Shown: positions 20,088 through 30,332 of the stretch, in pieces
Layout: every line of letters begins with the position of its first letter
Position numbering within the stretch: position 1 is the stretch's first letter
DNA from: Chara braunii
Taxonomy: Eukaryota; Streptophyta; Charophyceae; Charales; Characeae
Reading direction: 5' to 3'
DNA: 30,828 nucleotides
Assembly: GCA_003427395.1 (NCBI GenBank)
Contig: BFEA01000176.1
Span: 1,732,696-1,763,523 of the forward strand
Program-made: the position numbers and the translations under genes
Notes under the pieces: generated by a model
The model's input: the letters and a program-made list of their open reading frames with translations, nothing else
The model's database searches: none
Told to the model about the DNA's origin: nothing

Positions 20088-20783
20088 CTACTGACAAACA
20101 TGAGTAACTGCCTGAGACAACCCTTTTCCGACCAGACAGTAGTCTAGTCTACGTCTCACCACCTCCCTGTGGTGGTTACCCGCCCGAGCCCGGGACCTGG
20201 AGTACCAGGTATACCCTAGTATTTCCATATTCAAACTACGAAAGGGGTCCAACAGGTCTCTTTCCTGAATGAACTGTGTCAGAGCCATAATATCTTTTCT
20301 CCTTACTGATCGGGCGTCCCTGCTCAGCGCCTCGCCTAAAGATAGATTTCAGTCCCCCATGATCACCAGATTGTCTGTCTATGACACTATCATAGCCAGA
20401 TTTTGGAAAATTTCTGCGCGGGGAGATGGATCTGATGGCGCGTAGACAGTCATGATCACCCACTTTTTCTGCCCCGAAATCAGTCTCACCCAGGACCATT
20501 TTCCCCATAGATTTGTTTCAGCGTCCACAATGTCCGCTTGCGAGGATTTGTGCAAGAGTATAGTCACCCCTCCTCTCGTGCCCTGCGCTGGAGACTAGTA
20601 CTGCGGGCCATCCCACCGCCCCTGCACTAGATGCAACTTCTCCTCTCCCAACTTTGTTTCCTGTAGGCCTAAGTAGTCCACTTTCTGCTTAAACATCCAT
20701 GACTTCACCCTCTTCCTCTTCTCTCTCCCTGTTGTATCTCTCAGGCCCAGCACGTTCCATGTAGCCAACTTTAACTTAACCAT
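20088..20783 (-). pseudogene. LINE B ORF2: EEP endonuclease part
   Basis: Starts at ATG 20783, overlapping the ORF1 stop by 8 nt. LKLATWNVLGLRDTTGREKR and LQETKL hold the metal-binding Asn and Glu. Then comes PQY-stop (TAG 20595-20597, Trp in LINE A and C), TRGGVTILLHKS, WSWVRL and YAPSDPSPRAE. A TAG lies at 20379. GDWN has lost its Trp to TGA at 20349-20351. YTWYS and RRRLDYCLVG remain, but the final SDH motif just past 20088 reads SYH. All in one phase with in-frame stops and no frameshift, so decay here is by point mutation. Confidence 0.85.
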
Positions 20784-23204
20784 TAACAACACCTTCTTCC
20801 GTTGTATGTTGGATGCGGGAATTTGTTTCATCACCCCACCTAGGTGTTCCTTGGACAGGGGACTGGTGCATCGGGCTCTTTCTTGAGCTCCCTTCTGAGT
20901 GGCTTCGCTGTGACGCGGAACACCAACTCTCTACCAGCCAATCCAGCATGAATCTGGAGTGTAGGTTAAGTATGTCAGGTAGCTTCTCATTGATCTTCGA
21001 CAGCAGAAGTGCAAATACTTCGTCAGTCAAGGCAATCGCATAAAGTTCATGATTGTTTGCTTTCCTCACATCATCTAAGTGAAACCATTTTACGCCTGCC
21101 TGTATCAGCGTCTCTTTCGTCGGAAAGTCCAAGCGAGCATCCAATAATGGAAAATAAAATTTTAAAATATTGTCCTCCAATGGCACCATACAACTGACCA
21201 TCACCGACCTCCGTACGATCCTAATGGGGAAAGTATCCCCAAATAGGAATTTTGTCCGTATCAGAATTTTACCTAGTAACGGAGTTTTGATATTAGCCAC
21301 AAACGGGAGATACGGTCTTCCATCTGATTGCGCCAGACCTAGGAAGAATGCAGTGCTGCCAATTATTGCGCAGACCAACGACATCATTCTTCTTTCGATT
21401 GGTCGTAGATTTTTCCCCTGTCTGTTTCTGTATCCCCGCTTACTGCATGTATCTGAGTCAGCCTCTCTCCCTCCCATCGGTTCTTCTGAGCTGCCTGTAG
21501 ACGAAACAAAGCCCTCCGCCCGCAGAAACCCTGACCCTCCCAGCGCCCTATCATCGCCAATGAACTTGCTGCCCATTGCCACTTTGGACCTTGAGGCGGC
21601 TGACCGACTGCCCCAATCCTGGTTCAAGCCTCCTCACGCTCCTCCCCTTGAATCCATGTACACCACTGTCTGTTCCCTGATTCCATATTGATCATCCAAG
21701 TTTTTGACCTCCATTTGTCCCATTCTGGAGAGGCACAGACCTTCCCCCTAACGCCCTCTGTGGTAGGCTAAGGGTGATACTTCAGCAACCCTGCTTATTG
21801 TCTCTTGTTGCGCTCTCACTGATATTACTCTTATCATTGGGGTGGGGTTGTGGACAGCTTGGGAACCTGGAAACTCCCCACCACCATGGGGCTGTATGGA
21901 TCTGGTACCTGCAACATATTGTTGTTGATGGCCTACTTGTTGTGGCGGAGCCAGTCCGTACATCCTCACCGCCGTACCAGCCCACGACATTAAGGAACTT
22001 CCTATTTGTAGTACATATGATGGTGGATGGATCGCCTGCCCTGGGTCCTCGTAATACTCGACCGGGGCCTGTTCCGTCTAAACTACTGCAGGCGGACCTG
22101 CCCAGCCTTGCGAACCCCTCTGAGATCCCAGATGTGTAAGTGTGTGTGTGCCCAGCGCTTGGGCGTGCTGACGCTGCAGGGTCGGTCTTGAGAGAGTACC
22201 TCCTTGCCCCGGTAAAGGATCCTGATTGGCCTGAAGTTGAGCCGATGTTTGATTGCTCTAGATTGGTGTCAGGTGTTGTGGATCCTGTTGGTGACCTTGA
22301 GAGCGGGAGCTTGAGGGTGCTGTGGCGGGAGCCTCGAATTTACCCAAGTACGCCTTGATCCTGCAAAAGACTGTCTCGGGGAGTTGTCCTCCGTATGAAA
22401 ATACCATCTGCAGCGTTTGCACCAGTCCGAATACGGGGTGGCCACCTCCATTGTCCATAATTCCCCCTTCGGAGATTCTATTGTCAGCGAGTCCTCCACT
22501 CTGAACCGAGTTTGGGGGTCCATGTCAATTTTGATGTTCATCAACTTCGGTTTTGATGTATCCGCCTCTGGGGGATGCATCTGCAACACTCCACCAATGA
22601 GTTCTTCCGCAACTGAAGGTAAATAGCACATCGCATCCAAGGGGACTCTCAACGCCACGATCGAGAAGTTTGTTTTAACCTTCTTTAACTTCCACTCCTT
22701 AAGCTCCATCTTAGTCATCCACGGTTTGACCAAGACTGAGTACTCCTTCCCACCCAGTCCTAGCTTGATCGTTCCTCTCTGAATTAACCAATTGGCCACT
22801 TCGACAACTTTTGCCACATATAAAATTACATTCTGACTTTCAAATTTTATCCTTCCTCTTCTGACTTCCGGATTAAAAAACCGCCTGGTCATCCACCCGT
22901 CTTCATGAGCTCGAAATAGGTCCTCTTCCACACTTCTACTCAAGTCCCTTGCATCATCTTGGAAAATAAAAACAATTGTTCTTTCTTTTAGCCACCTCTC
23001 TTTGATTGCGCCAAAGGACTCACTTACTCTGAATCTCTTCCCTCTCTCGTCTATCACCACATTTCCCACATTCTCCACTAACTGGCTTATCCCCTTGTCA
23101 TAACACTGTCCTATAGAGTGCCTAGCTCTGTCTTCCATGACCCAAAAGTTAGTTTTTGGGGAGTGAGGAGGAGGTACTCCTTGTCCACCTCCCCCCCTTA
23201 CCAT
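20776..23204 (-). pseudogene. LINE B ORF1: DUF4283-like, zinc knuckle, C-terminal domain
   Basis: The N-terminal frame (open from 23318; likely starts are Met at 23204 or 23138) runs to 22269. It shows a DUF4283-like fold pattern: VANWLIQRGTIKLGLGGKEY, then VALRVPLDAMCYLPSVAEEL, then TRFRVEDSLTI. A CCHC-type knuckle follows with order C-x2-C-x4-H-x4, but the last Cys is Ser (TCC for TGC, near 22385). The middle (22268-21628) is a Gln/Pro-rich linker with stops and a frameshift. 21627-20776 is a single open frame of 283 codons with an unassigned C-terminal domain (LLGKILIRTKFLFG, VKWFHLDDVRKAN). At roughly 800 codons it is long for a plant L1 ORF1. It would act as an RNA-binding chaperone. Confidence 0.75.
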
Positions 23205-23405
23205 CCCTCCTTCCCTACTACAGAGCACCTTCTCCAATACTAACCGTAGGTAAAGATAAAATTGAACAGCCGACGATACGAAAAGTGTGGGTTGAAATTT
23301 GTTAAAGAACGAAACCAACAGACATGAGTTGTGCTTAACTTTAAACCCAATTTAATCCTTGATTGTTGGGGGAATAACAGTTCAAAGAGGCAGCGCATAA
23401 TCACC
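23205..23405. other. Upstream flank or 5'-UTR of LINE B
   Basis: No gene. On the minus strand this precedes LINE B ORF1 and is probably its 5'-UTR. The element's 5' end could not be placed because no target-site duplication of the sequence after the poly-A tail was found upstream. Confidence 0.35.
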
Positions 23406-23700
23406 TGCACTATCTGTCAAACTTGCAATCATTCCACAAGTATCAGTGAGTTGAGTGATGTGAGCTTTCAAATTCCTCCACGAATACACTTCTTTTCCAT
23501 TCCCGTGCAACTCACCTCCCTTAATAGCCTCTTTAGAGGCACATGATCGAATGCACTGTTTGTCGAACTTGCAGTCACTCCTTTAATATATCGGCGATGT
23601 GGAATTTCAACTTCCTCCATTAATATAATTAATCTTCACGCTCATGTAAAAACCACTTTTTCTTCAACAATCTTGTCAGCACATACTCGTGTGACAGCCT
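23406..23700 (+). repeat. Diverged 146-bp tandem duplication
   Basis: TGCACTATCTGTCAAACTTG at 23406 recurs as TGCACTGTTTGTCGAACTTG at 23552, with TTCAAATTCCTCCA and TTCAACTTCCTCCA following in the two copies. It is old and non-coding, and lies upstream of LINE B. Confidence 0.65.
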
Positions 23701-23775
23701 CCTCTACCATATATAGCCACTGTTGTCATCAGTCCAATTGTTGCCTCTGTACTCTGAACACAAGGATTAAGTACA

Positions 23776-24250
23776 TATAACCTGACCGAAATTTCGGTCC
23801 GAAACTGTTGGACTGCAATTGCAGTCAGGTATAATTAGAGCACACGGGTATGTATCACCTTCCCTGCTGCCTACCTTCCTCGCCAAGATGGGAGCAGGGG
23901 GTAATAGAAACTATACCTGACCCAAAAAACAGACCCGACCTTGGAAATGCACACCGCAGGTACAGAAGACAGACCTGGTCCTGAAAATAGATTCATCAGG
24001 AATAAGAAACAGACATGACCGTAAATGGGTTAAACATATTTAGTCGGGTTGTAATTGCTGTCAAGTACTTTAGGAAGTGCAAGTGCTACAGGAAAGAAGA
24101 CATATACTGCATGAAAATACTTCATCTAGGAGGTACCGAAAGCAGACCTGGTCCTGAAGATGGGTTTGGTTGGGACAAAAACCAATTCTGACTGTAATTG
24201 CGGTCTGATATATTTAACCAGGCTGTAATTGTGGTCAGGTAGTGTCAGCG
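23776..24250. repeat. Family of 16-bp AATT-centred palindromes in a 173-bp repeat
   Basis: GACCGAAATTTCGGTC (23784-23799) and GACTGCAATTGCAGTC (23811-23826) are both perfect palindromes and together form a larger hairpin closed by CCTGAC/GTCAGG. Degenerate relatives lie at 24047-24062, 24190-24205 and 24221-24236, several followed by AGGTA. The block CAGACCTGGTCCTGAA repeats at 23970 and 24143 (period 173). No coding capacity. The function is unknown; it may be remnants of a short inverted-repeat element or of a 5'-UTR repeat. Confidence 0.55.
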
Positions 24251-25103
24251 GACAGAGGGCACGAAACTGCATGGCTATGTGTAAAACAATCAAACCTGGT
24301 CTTAAACCATTGTACCAGGTCTTCAACTCTCGGACCGTAGAGGTGTCAATCTTATCTCCGCATCCTTTTCACCCAGCACCGTGTTCCTACCCCTTGGATC
24401 TGCCATCTCTTATCCTCTCACCCCGTTACTGTGCCCCGCGTCCGAACATACAGGAGGGGAATCCCTTTCTTCTTCTCTTGATCCGGTCGAACGAATCTTC
24501 CCTGCGTTACCTGCTTCCCAAATATCTCTTAATTGCCCTATAGCATCCCGACCACTCTCAACGCCCCCGATTGCTTCCTCCCCTTCCCACCGAAAAACAA
24601 ATACCTAAAATTTTTGTTGATGACGTGCCTTAAGATAACTAACTCAGCAATACTATATTGAGGGCACTGCCCTTAAGCCACCTTCCTCTTGACCTAATCG
24701 AGACCTGGTACCACTCGAGAAAGTTTCCGCCATAGTAAGCTCTTCTTCTTCCTCAACAGCGAGCAATCTTCACCATCCTTGGTCACGTCTCTACATGATG
24801 ACAACTCCTATACACTTCGATGACAGAGGAATTACTTACACACACCAGGGAGTACGCCCCTTAATTGCCTTACCTAGGGGTTGACGTTGGTTACCTCGAA
24901 AGGAGTCCTTGCTGGCCAAGCCAGCACTCACGTAGAGTGAGTGTGATGAAACCTTCGCTCCTAGTCATCGATGGCGAGGGTGACGACGAGGCAGGGTCCG
25001 GGTCTGACTGAAGGAAGAGCATTAACTCTACGTTAGCCCGGGCCAGCGCCGGTTCGAGCGGCCAGAATAGCGCACGATTAGCACACCAGTCGCGGCGCCC
25101 CCC

Positions 25104-25104
<1 letters not shown>
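24251..25104. other. No feature recognised
   Basis: About 850 bp without a gene or recognisable element. Frames of up to 104 codons lack motifs. A GC-rich end (25030-25104) abuts the (TA)n tail of LINE A and is its 3' flank. Confidence 0.5.

Positions 25105-25183
<79 letters not shown>
25105..25183. repeat. (TA)n microsatellite, LINE A tail
   Basis: Seventy-nine bases of uninterrupted TA at the 3' end of LINE A on the minus strand, where LINE B has poly-A. It directly follows the AATAAAAGGAATATTTTTGG end of the UTR. It probably grew by slippage from an A/T-rich tail. Confidence 0.95.
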
Positions 25184-25185
<2 letters not shown>

Positions 25186-25798
25186 CCAAAAATATTCCTT
25201 TTATTCCAAATGAAGGGGAGGCCGGGGACCTCACAATTCAACTCGGAGTTATCCCGACAGCATCAACCGGTTTCGCTTACAGCCTTACGGCTGCGGACTC
25301 CAAGCAGAGTCAACCACATTACACTGATAAACCCAAAAGAGGTCGGAAAATATCTAGGAACAAAATGACAAAATCCAGACCGCTCTCCTGAAATTCCTTC
25401 CTCTGAAAACAAAACCTGCCTCAGGCCAAAAAATCCTAACAAACACAAACCACCAAAACACAAATTACAAGCCACAACACCTGAATAATTCACAAAACTA
25501 ACTACTTCGTAACCTACCCTAAAAGGCATGGCTGCCTAAAGTCGACAGCCCGGACCAGATGGACCGTGGAAAATCATAGGCACTCCCTCCTCCCTCCTCA
25601 AGACCCCCCGCTATCCTACTGTGGATAAGAGAATCGAGCACCTCAGGTTCAACCCAAACCTAACTACCCCCTCATTAACTACTTAGCCCAGAACCAGTCA
25701 GATAGAACCAACTTGCCGTCTTCCAAACTCACCAGCTTACCATCCAGTCCTCATGTTGCTCCAAACCAAGTCTCGTTGTTGCTCCTCCGTTTCCTCTT
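25184..25798 (-). mobile_element. LINE A 3'-UTR
   Basis: About 615 bp of non-coding sequence from the ORF2 stop to the TA tail. The terminal part (25217-25273) matches the LINE B 3' end at 51 of 57 positions. A polyadenylation-like AATAAA occurs about 15 nt before the tail. A shared terminal block fits 3'-end recognition by the element's RT. Confidence 0.7.
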
Positions 25799-27048
25799 CT
25801 AGTCTGCCTGTACAATGCGTCGAAGAGAACCTCTGAAGGAGGCCCTGATTTCCTTGTTGGACATTTCCACCCCGTCAAACACTTGCCTGTTTCTGCCTTT
25901 CCAAATAACATCGCAACCCACAGCCCGGGTAGCTTGGGTGATATAGCCCCACCCTTTATTTAACTCCAGATTATTGGGCAACCCACCCAGTAAAACCCAG
26001 TCTCGACTCCACAGTAAACTATTATCAGACACTCCAACCCAAAAGGAATTCCACCACTCCCAAATTCTGGACGTCGTTGGGCAGTCGTACCATAGGTGAG
26101 TGGTAGATTCATAGGCCCAATTACATCTCTTACAGGCCAAATCGACTTTTAGTCCACGTTGGGTCAAATTTACTGCTGAAGGAGTGACCAATAGTGACAA
26201 TAGCTAAAGATTCACAGCTAACCGAGGGAAGGGGGCCAGTGCCAACTATTGCCAACATCGAGACACAACGTTCTCAATAAATTGATAATCTTTATCTAGG
26301 ACTTGACTCCACCTGGCGACTGCAACATGCAAAGGTTTGCGGGACGGCGTTTGGAAGGCATATCCCAATTGGACAGAGTAAGGAAGGAGTGGGAGGTCAT
26401 CCCCACCCTTTCCTTCTCCTCTCCATCCACACATTCTGGGATCTAATCTAAGATCTTGTATTGTTGTACGTCCTGCAAACACTTGACAGTTCCAGTTCCC
26501 ATCGTCATCACATGTTTCCCATACTCGAACCTGAGTTAGTGTGTAGTCCAGTGGTGGATGAGATTCCTCTTCCAGTTGACATAGACTCTTTGGGTTGTCT
26601 GGGTTGTACCCTTCCCATTGTTGGAATTCTCTTTTCCCTTCTGACCCGAAGCTCATCAGTTTCCAAAAGGTTGGGCCTGAGTCGATCGAGCGGGATACAT
26701 ACCATGTGCCGCGGGGGGTCAACCCCTTCCGGAATAGCACAAACCTCCCTTGTGATGGGATGACTTGAATCACCTCTGTTAATCTCTCCTCTACAAACCA
26801 TACCGGACCGAGCTGTGCTCTCAATTCGGCGGGGGTCATCCACCGTCCTTCAACAATATTCCAAATATCCTCGATTCTTAGAACCTGTTTTTCAATCCAG
26901 CTTCTCCCAAGCTGCTGCGGGAGGAGTCAGCGGAAAACCAGTTATCGTCTAATTTCCAAATTTGAGGGTTCTCGAACAGAGGCTGAAGTAGGATCTCAGC
27001 TTTGGTTGAAGGGTTGGCCCAGGAGTTCGGTTTCAAGTTAACCCGTTT
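25799..27048 (-). pseudogene. LINE A ORF2: C-terminal region with zf-RVT
   Basis: The frame is re-entered after a shift near 26905. VLRIEDIWNIVEGRWMTP begins it, then 26839-26246 reads ELRAQLGPVWFVEERLTEVI, GRFVLFRKGLTPRGTWYVSR and so on. TAG at 26246-26248 and another at about 26203 interrupt it. The zf-RVT module LACKRCNWAYESTTHLWYDC (about 26137-26078) keeps the full C-x2-C...H...C set, followed by CDVIWKGRNRQVF near 25910-25870. ORF2 ends at 25799. The spacing is near normal, making this the best-kept zf-RVT in the window. Confidence 0.85.
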
Positions 27049-28459
27049 TCAGACCTGCATCACTGCTTTCCAGAAATCGGATTCAATTCGGCAGTTCTGG
27101 TACGAATTCAATAGAAAACTAGTCCAGACATCAGTGGGTCTGGGCAAATTCCACTCTCTTGCCAAGATAAGTTCAGCGAGTGCAATCCAGTGCGACTCGT
27201 CTGGTGAGCAAATACCCTTAACTGCCCATCTTGCAAGCATCGTTGTGCTCTTGCGTAGGGGGTCAACCAATCCTAATCCTCCTTCCTCTTTTGGGGCGCA
27301 TAGGAGGTCCCATGCCACTTTTGACATGAAGCCCTGCTCATCAGCAGCATATGGCCTCCAAATGAATTTGGCTGCCCTTCTACGAATCAAAGAACACAAA
27401 TGTCTGCAACGAACCAAAGCAAGGAGAAGAGAGCACTGTCACTCTACCATACATTGACAAATGGGAGGCTCTCCCCCAAGTTGCCGCTCTCTGAAGTGAG
27501 CGTTGCAGTAAAATCCCCTCCTGGTCTACTGTGCAAGATAACAGGGATACTTGTACCCCTAAAAAACGTTCGGACTGGTCAGACTCAATACGTTTCATTC
27601 CCCAATTTGTGACCGGACAGAAGACACTTGGCAAAAAAAATACAGATTTGGTCCAATTAACTGAGGCCTCGGACAATTCAGAATACTCATCCAAACACCC
27701 TTTCATTGCATTCATCGATGACAGAGAGTTTTCGGATATAGCAAACAGATCATCTGCCAATGCTTTGACTTTGCATTGGGAGATGCCTGTGTCTAACTCT
27801 TTAATGAGTGGGTTGGATCGAACGTTAAATAACAAGTTTTCCATCTGAATGACAAACAAGAGAGGTGCCAACGGGCAACCCTGTCGAAGTGACCTAGTCA
27901 AAGGAAAGGGGGAGGAAACAAAACCATTTACCAATACTGAAGCCGTCGACAAGGAATATAGTGCAACCACCCAATTGCATAAGTTATCCCCAAAACCCAT
28001 ATGACGCAGGGTGGTTAAGACGTACGTCCAGTTCACCCGGTTATATGTCTTTTCTAAATCCAACATCAAGATGGAGACGTTGGCCTGTGTACTCTCTACC
28101 ACCTCTAAGGCCTCAATGGCCGTGACAATATTCTCAAAAATTGAGTGGTCTTGGACAAAGGCTGCCTGGTCCTTGGCAATTAAGGTCGGGAGATGCCTAC
28201 CTCGCCGTCTGGCTAAAAATTTTGCCAGTAATTTGTGGGAGACATTCAAAACAGAGATGGGGCACCAATTCCTTATCTCGGATCTTTCTCCTTTCTTGTA
28301 TAAAAGTAAAATGATCCCGTTCCTCATTCCCACAGACAAATTCTCGCCCACCAACACCTGGTTATAAATTTCCACCAGTTGGTCCTTGATTGTATCCCAG
28401 ATGATGGCGTAAACTTCGACAGGTAAGCCATCGTCTCCAGGGGCTTTGCCCCTAGCCAT
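27049..28459 (-). pseudogene. LINE A ORF2: reverse transcriptase
   Basis: A 359-codon open frame from 28459 to 27380 spans the whole RT palm. GKAPGDDGLPVEVY is followed by CPISVLNVSHKLLAK (usual R replaced by C), KDQAAFVQDHSIFENIVTAI, motif A LMLDLEKTYNRVNW with Asp at 28060-28058 (the second Asp of DFEKAYD is Asn), RQGCPLAPLLF, and motif C ALADDLF with ADD at 27757-27749. A +1-type shift near 27430 leads to 27417-27049 (LIRRRAAKFIWRPYAADEQG, LAELILAREWNLPRPTDVWT), ending in TGA at 27049. One base is missing at about 28460, where AKKALFLW breaks from the RT frame. Confidence 0.9.
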
Positions 28460-29058
28460 AGAAACAAAGCCTTCTTAGCTTCTTCCGTGGTAATTGGGCG
28501 ATCCATGTCTAATCTCCCCTGCGTGGATAACCTTTCTTTGAAATGAACCCAGTGATTTGAGCCTTCTGACAGGTCGGTGGCAAAATCCTCGTTTGGTCTT
28601 CTAAAAGTCAGAATATCCTGGTAGTATATGGCCGCATAATCGCACAGTAGAGTTTGTTCACTAGCGACTGGGAGATCGTGATCAAATGGGTGCTTAAGTT
28701 CAATCATAAAGTAGGTCAGCCTTTTGGGTAACAGTCTCTGAAACGTTTCCTGTGTCATATGATCATAAACAACAATTCCCTTAACTTTCAGTCGCTCAGA
28801 CCACAGGTCAGATTCCTCTTGCTGAAGGATATCCCAATCGGATAGCAGTTTTTCCCTCACTGGACTCCATATCAGGTTGGAGATGGGGTGCTGGTTCATC
28901 CGGAATTCTGTATATTTGAGTTTCCTAATTATTTTCTCTTCTTTATTCCTCCTGACCGCTGCTAATATACGAGAGAAAATACTTAGATGCTTCGAGAAAA
29001 TCCTGGAGCTAGCATCCCACCATGCCTCCTTGGTTGAAAAGGAATCCAAATTTCCCTT
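28460..29058 (-). pseudogene. LINE A ORF2: linker between EEP and RT
   Basis: In phase with the EEP domain; one open frame 29049-28460. Contains a basic coiled stretch (RILAAVRRNKEEKIIRKLKY), LKVKGIVVYDHMTQETFQRL and GRLDMDRPITTEEAKKAL, the standard spacer before RT. Confidence 0.8.
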
Positions 29059-29874
29059 TCAGTCTTCCCAAAACCGTTTTATCCAATTTACTAAACTTGG
29101 GTCTTGAAGAATACGTGTATTGACTCGAAAGTACCCAGGACCCCTTTCAAGTTTGGCAGAATTAAAGGTGGCCATGACCGGTTTATGATCCGACATTGGG
29201 TTATCAACCTCCTCTATTTGCATCGTTGCATTCCACACAGAAAGGGATAGAAGAAATAAATTTAATCTCCTTCGGGTTGATCCTTTGCCTTCCCGAATAT
29301 TGGAGCACCACGTAAAACCTGGGTTGCCAGGATGCAGAAGTGCATAAGGCTCCATTAAATCTAAGTCAGACATAAGATCAGAAAGAGTTTTAGTATCACG
29401 GTTACCCCGAACTTCCTCGATATTATCTAAGGAGGTATTCCAATCCCCAACAATAATCAAATTGTCACATTCGAGGATAAATAAGGGGACGTCATCAAAG
29501 AAATCTGCTCGATAAGATCGATCTGTCGGGGCATAGATTGAGGCAATCACCCACTCTTGCCCCTCAATCGATAATTTTACCCAAGACCATTTGCCCCATA
29601 AATTTGCACAGAAATCAACAATCACGACATTTAATTTTTTATGGATGAGAATCGCAACCCCGCCTCTTGTCCCTTTAGCAGACGCCCACAGTTGCGGTCC
29701 GTCCCACCAAGCACCAAGCTCAAAAATCTTATGTTCATATAATTTACTTTCCTGAAGACAAAGGACATCAACTTTCCTCTCGTGCATCCAACTTTTCAGC
29801 CGCCCTTTCTTATTTCTTCCTGTAGTATCCCCCACTCCCCTCACGTTCCAGGTAGCAACCCTAAGTCTGCCCAT
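29059..29874 (-). pseudogene. LINE A ORF2: EEP endonuclease part
   Basis: A 271-codon open frame from ATG 29874. Catalytic features by residue: ATWNVRG with Asn10, LQESKL with Glu42, YAPTD with Tyr114, GDWN with Asp144 and Asn146, GFTWCS at 187-191, and SDH at 228-230. The RLDRFLVS motif is altered to RLNLFLLS (Asp to Asn at 205). It is closed by TGA at 29059-29061 where LINE B has Trp (WEN-W against WED-stop). This is the least damaged EEP of the three copies. No ORF1 precedes it: sequence above ~29884 is unrelated microsatellite. Confidence 0.9.
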
Positions 29875-29884
29875 CCAAGGCGGC

Positions 29885-30116
29885 TGTCAGGGGAGTTGTG
29901 TAACGAGCGTGAGGCTGAGGGTGAGCCGAAGGCGAGGAGAGAGAGGGAGAGAGGGAGAGCACACACACACACTCACTCACTCGACATGACGGACTCGGAC
30001 TGAGGGTCGGACGCAGACACAGTGGCAAGGCACAAAGTCGAAGTCTTGGATTCCGAATGCCGAAACAGCAAGTCACACGGAGTACGAGTACAGCCGCAGA
30101 GAACTGGTACGAGACT
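29885..30116. repeat. GA/CA-rich flank of LINE A
   Basis: GAGA, GGGAGA and CACA/CTCA simple repeats at about 29935-29985, then unique sequence. LINE A similarity stops here, so this is taken as its 5' flank. A frame ending at 29861 overlaps the ORF2 ATG by 14 nt in the ORF1 phase, but its content is low complexity and not ORF1. Confidence 0.5.
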
Positions 30117-30176
30117 GCCCCCGTACCGTACGGGGGGGCGGTATAAGTATCTGTGACACGTACGGTACCAGGGGCA
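30117..30176. repeat. GC-rich inverted repeat
   Basis: CCCCCGTAC at 30118-30126 and GTACGGGGG at 30128-30136 form a perfect 9-bp stem around one base. A second arm, CGTACGGTACCAGGGGC ending near 30176, can pair with GCCCCCGTACCGTACG instead, so two hairpins compete. No transcript or gene is evident. Confidence 0.55.
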
Positions 30177-30332
30177 TTTCTGCAAAGGCCCCCGAGGGAA
30201 GAACTGAAAAATGCAGTATTGAAAGTGGCGCCCGAATTGCAGCATGGCGCCAGTTGTCCGAAATCCTACGGTACCAAAGGAGGAGTTTGGAAAAAGGGCG
30301 CCAGGCCGAAAACGGGATGCAGCTGAAACAGC

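Noticed and set aside
23784-24236. CRISPR-like array of spaced palindromes
   Set aside because: Spacing is irregular (27 to 236 bp), copies are degenerate, and the context is a eukaryotic transposon.
16504-29874. A genetic code in which TGA means Trp
   Set aside because: Many TGG codons remain in the same frames, TAG also replaces Trp, and frameshifts are frequent; pseudogene decay is simpler.
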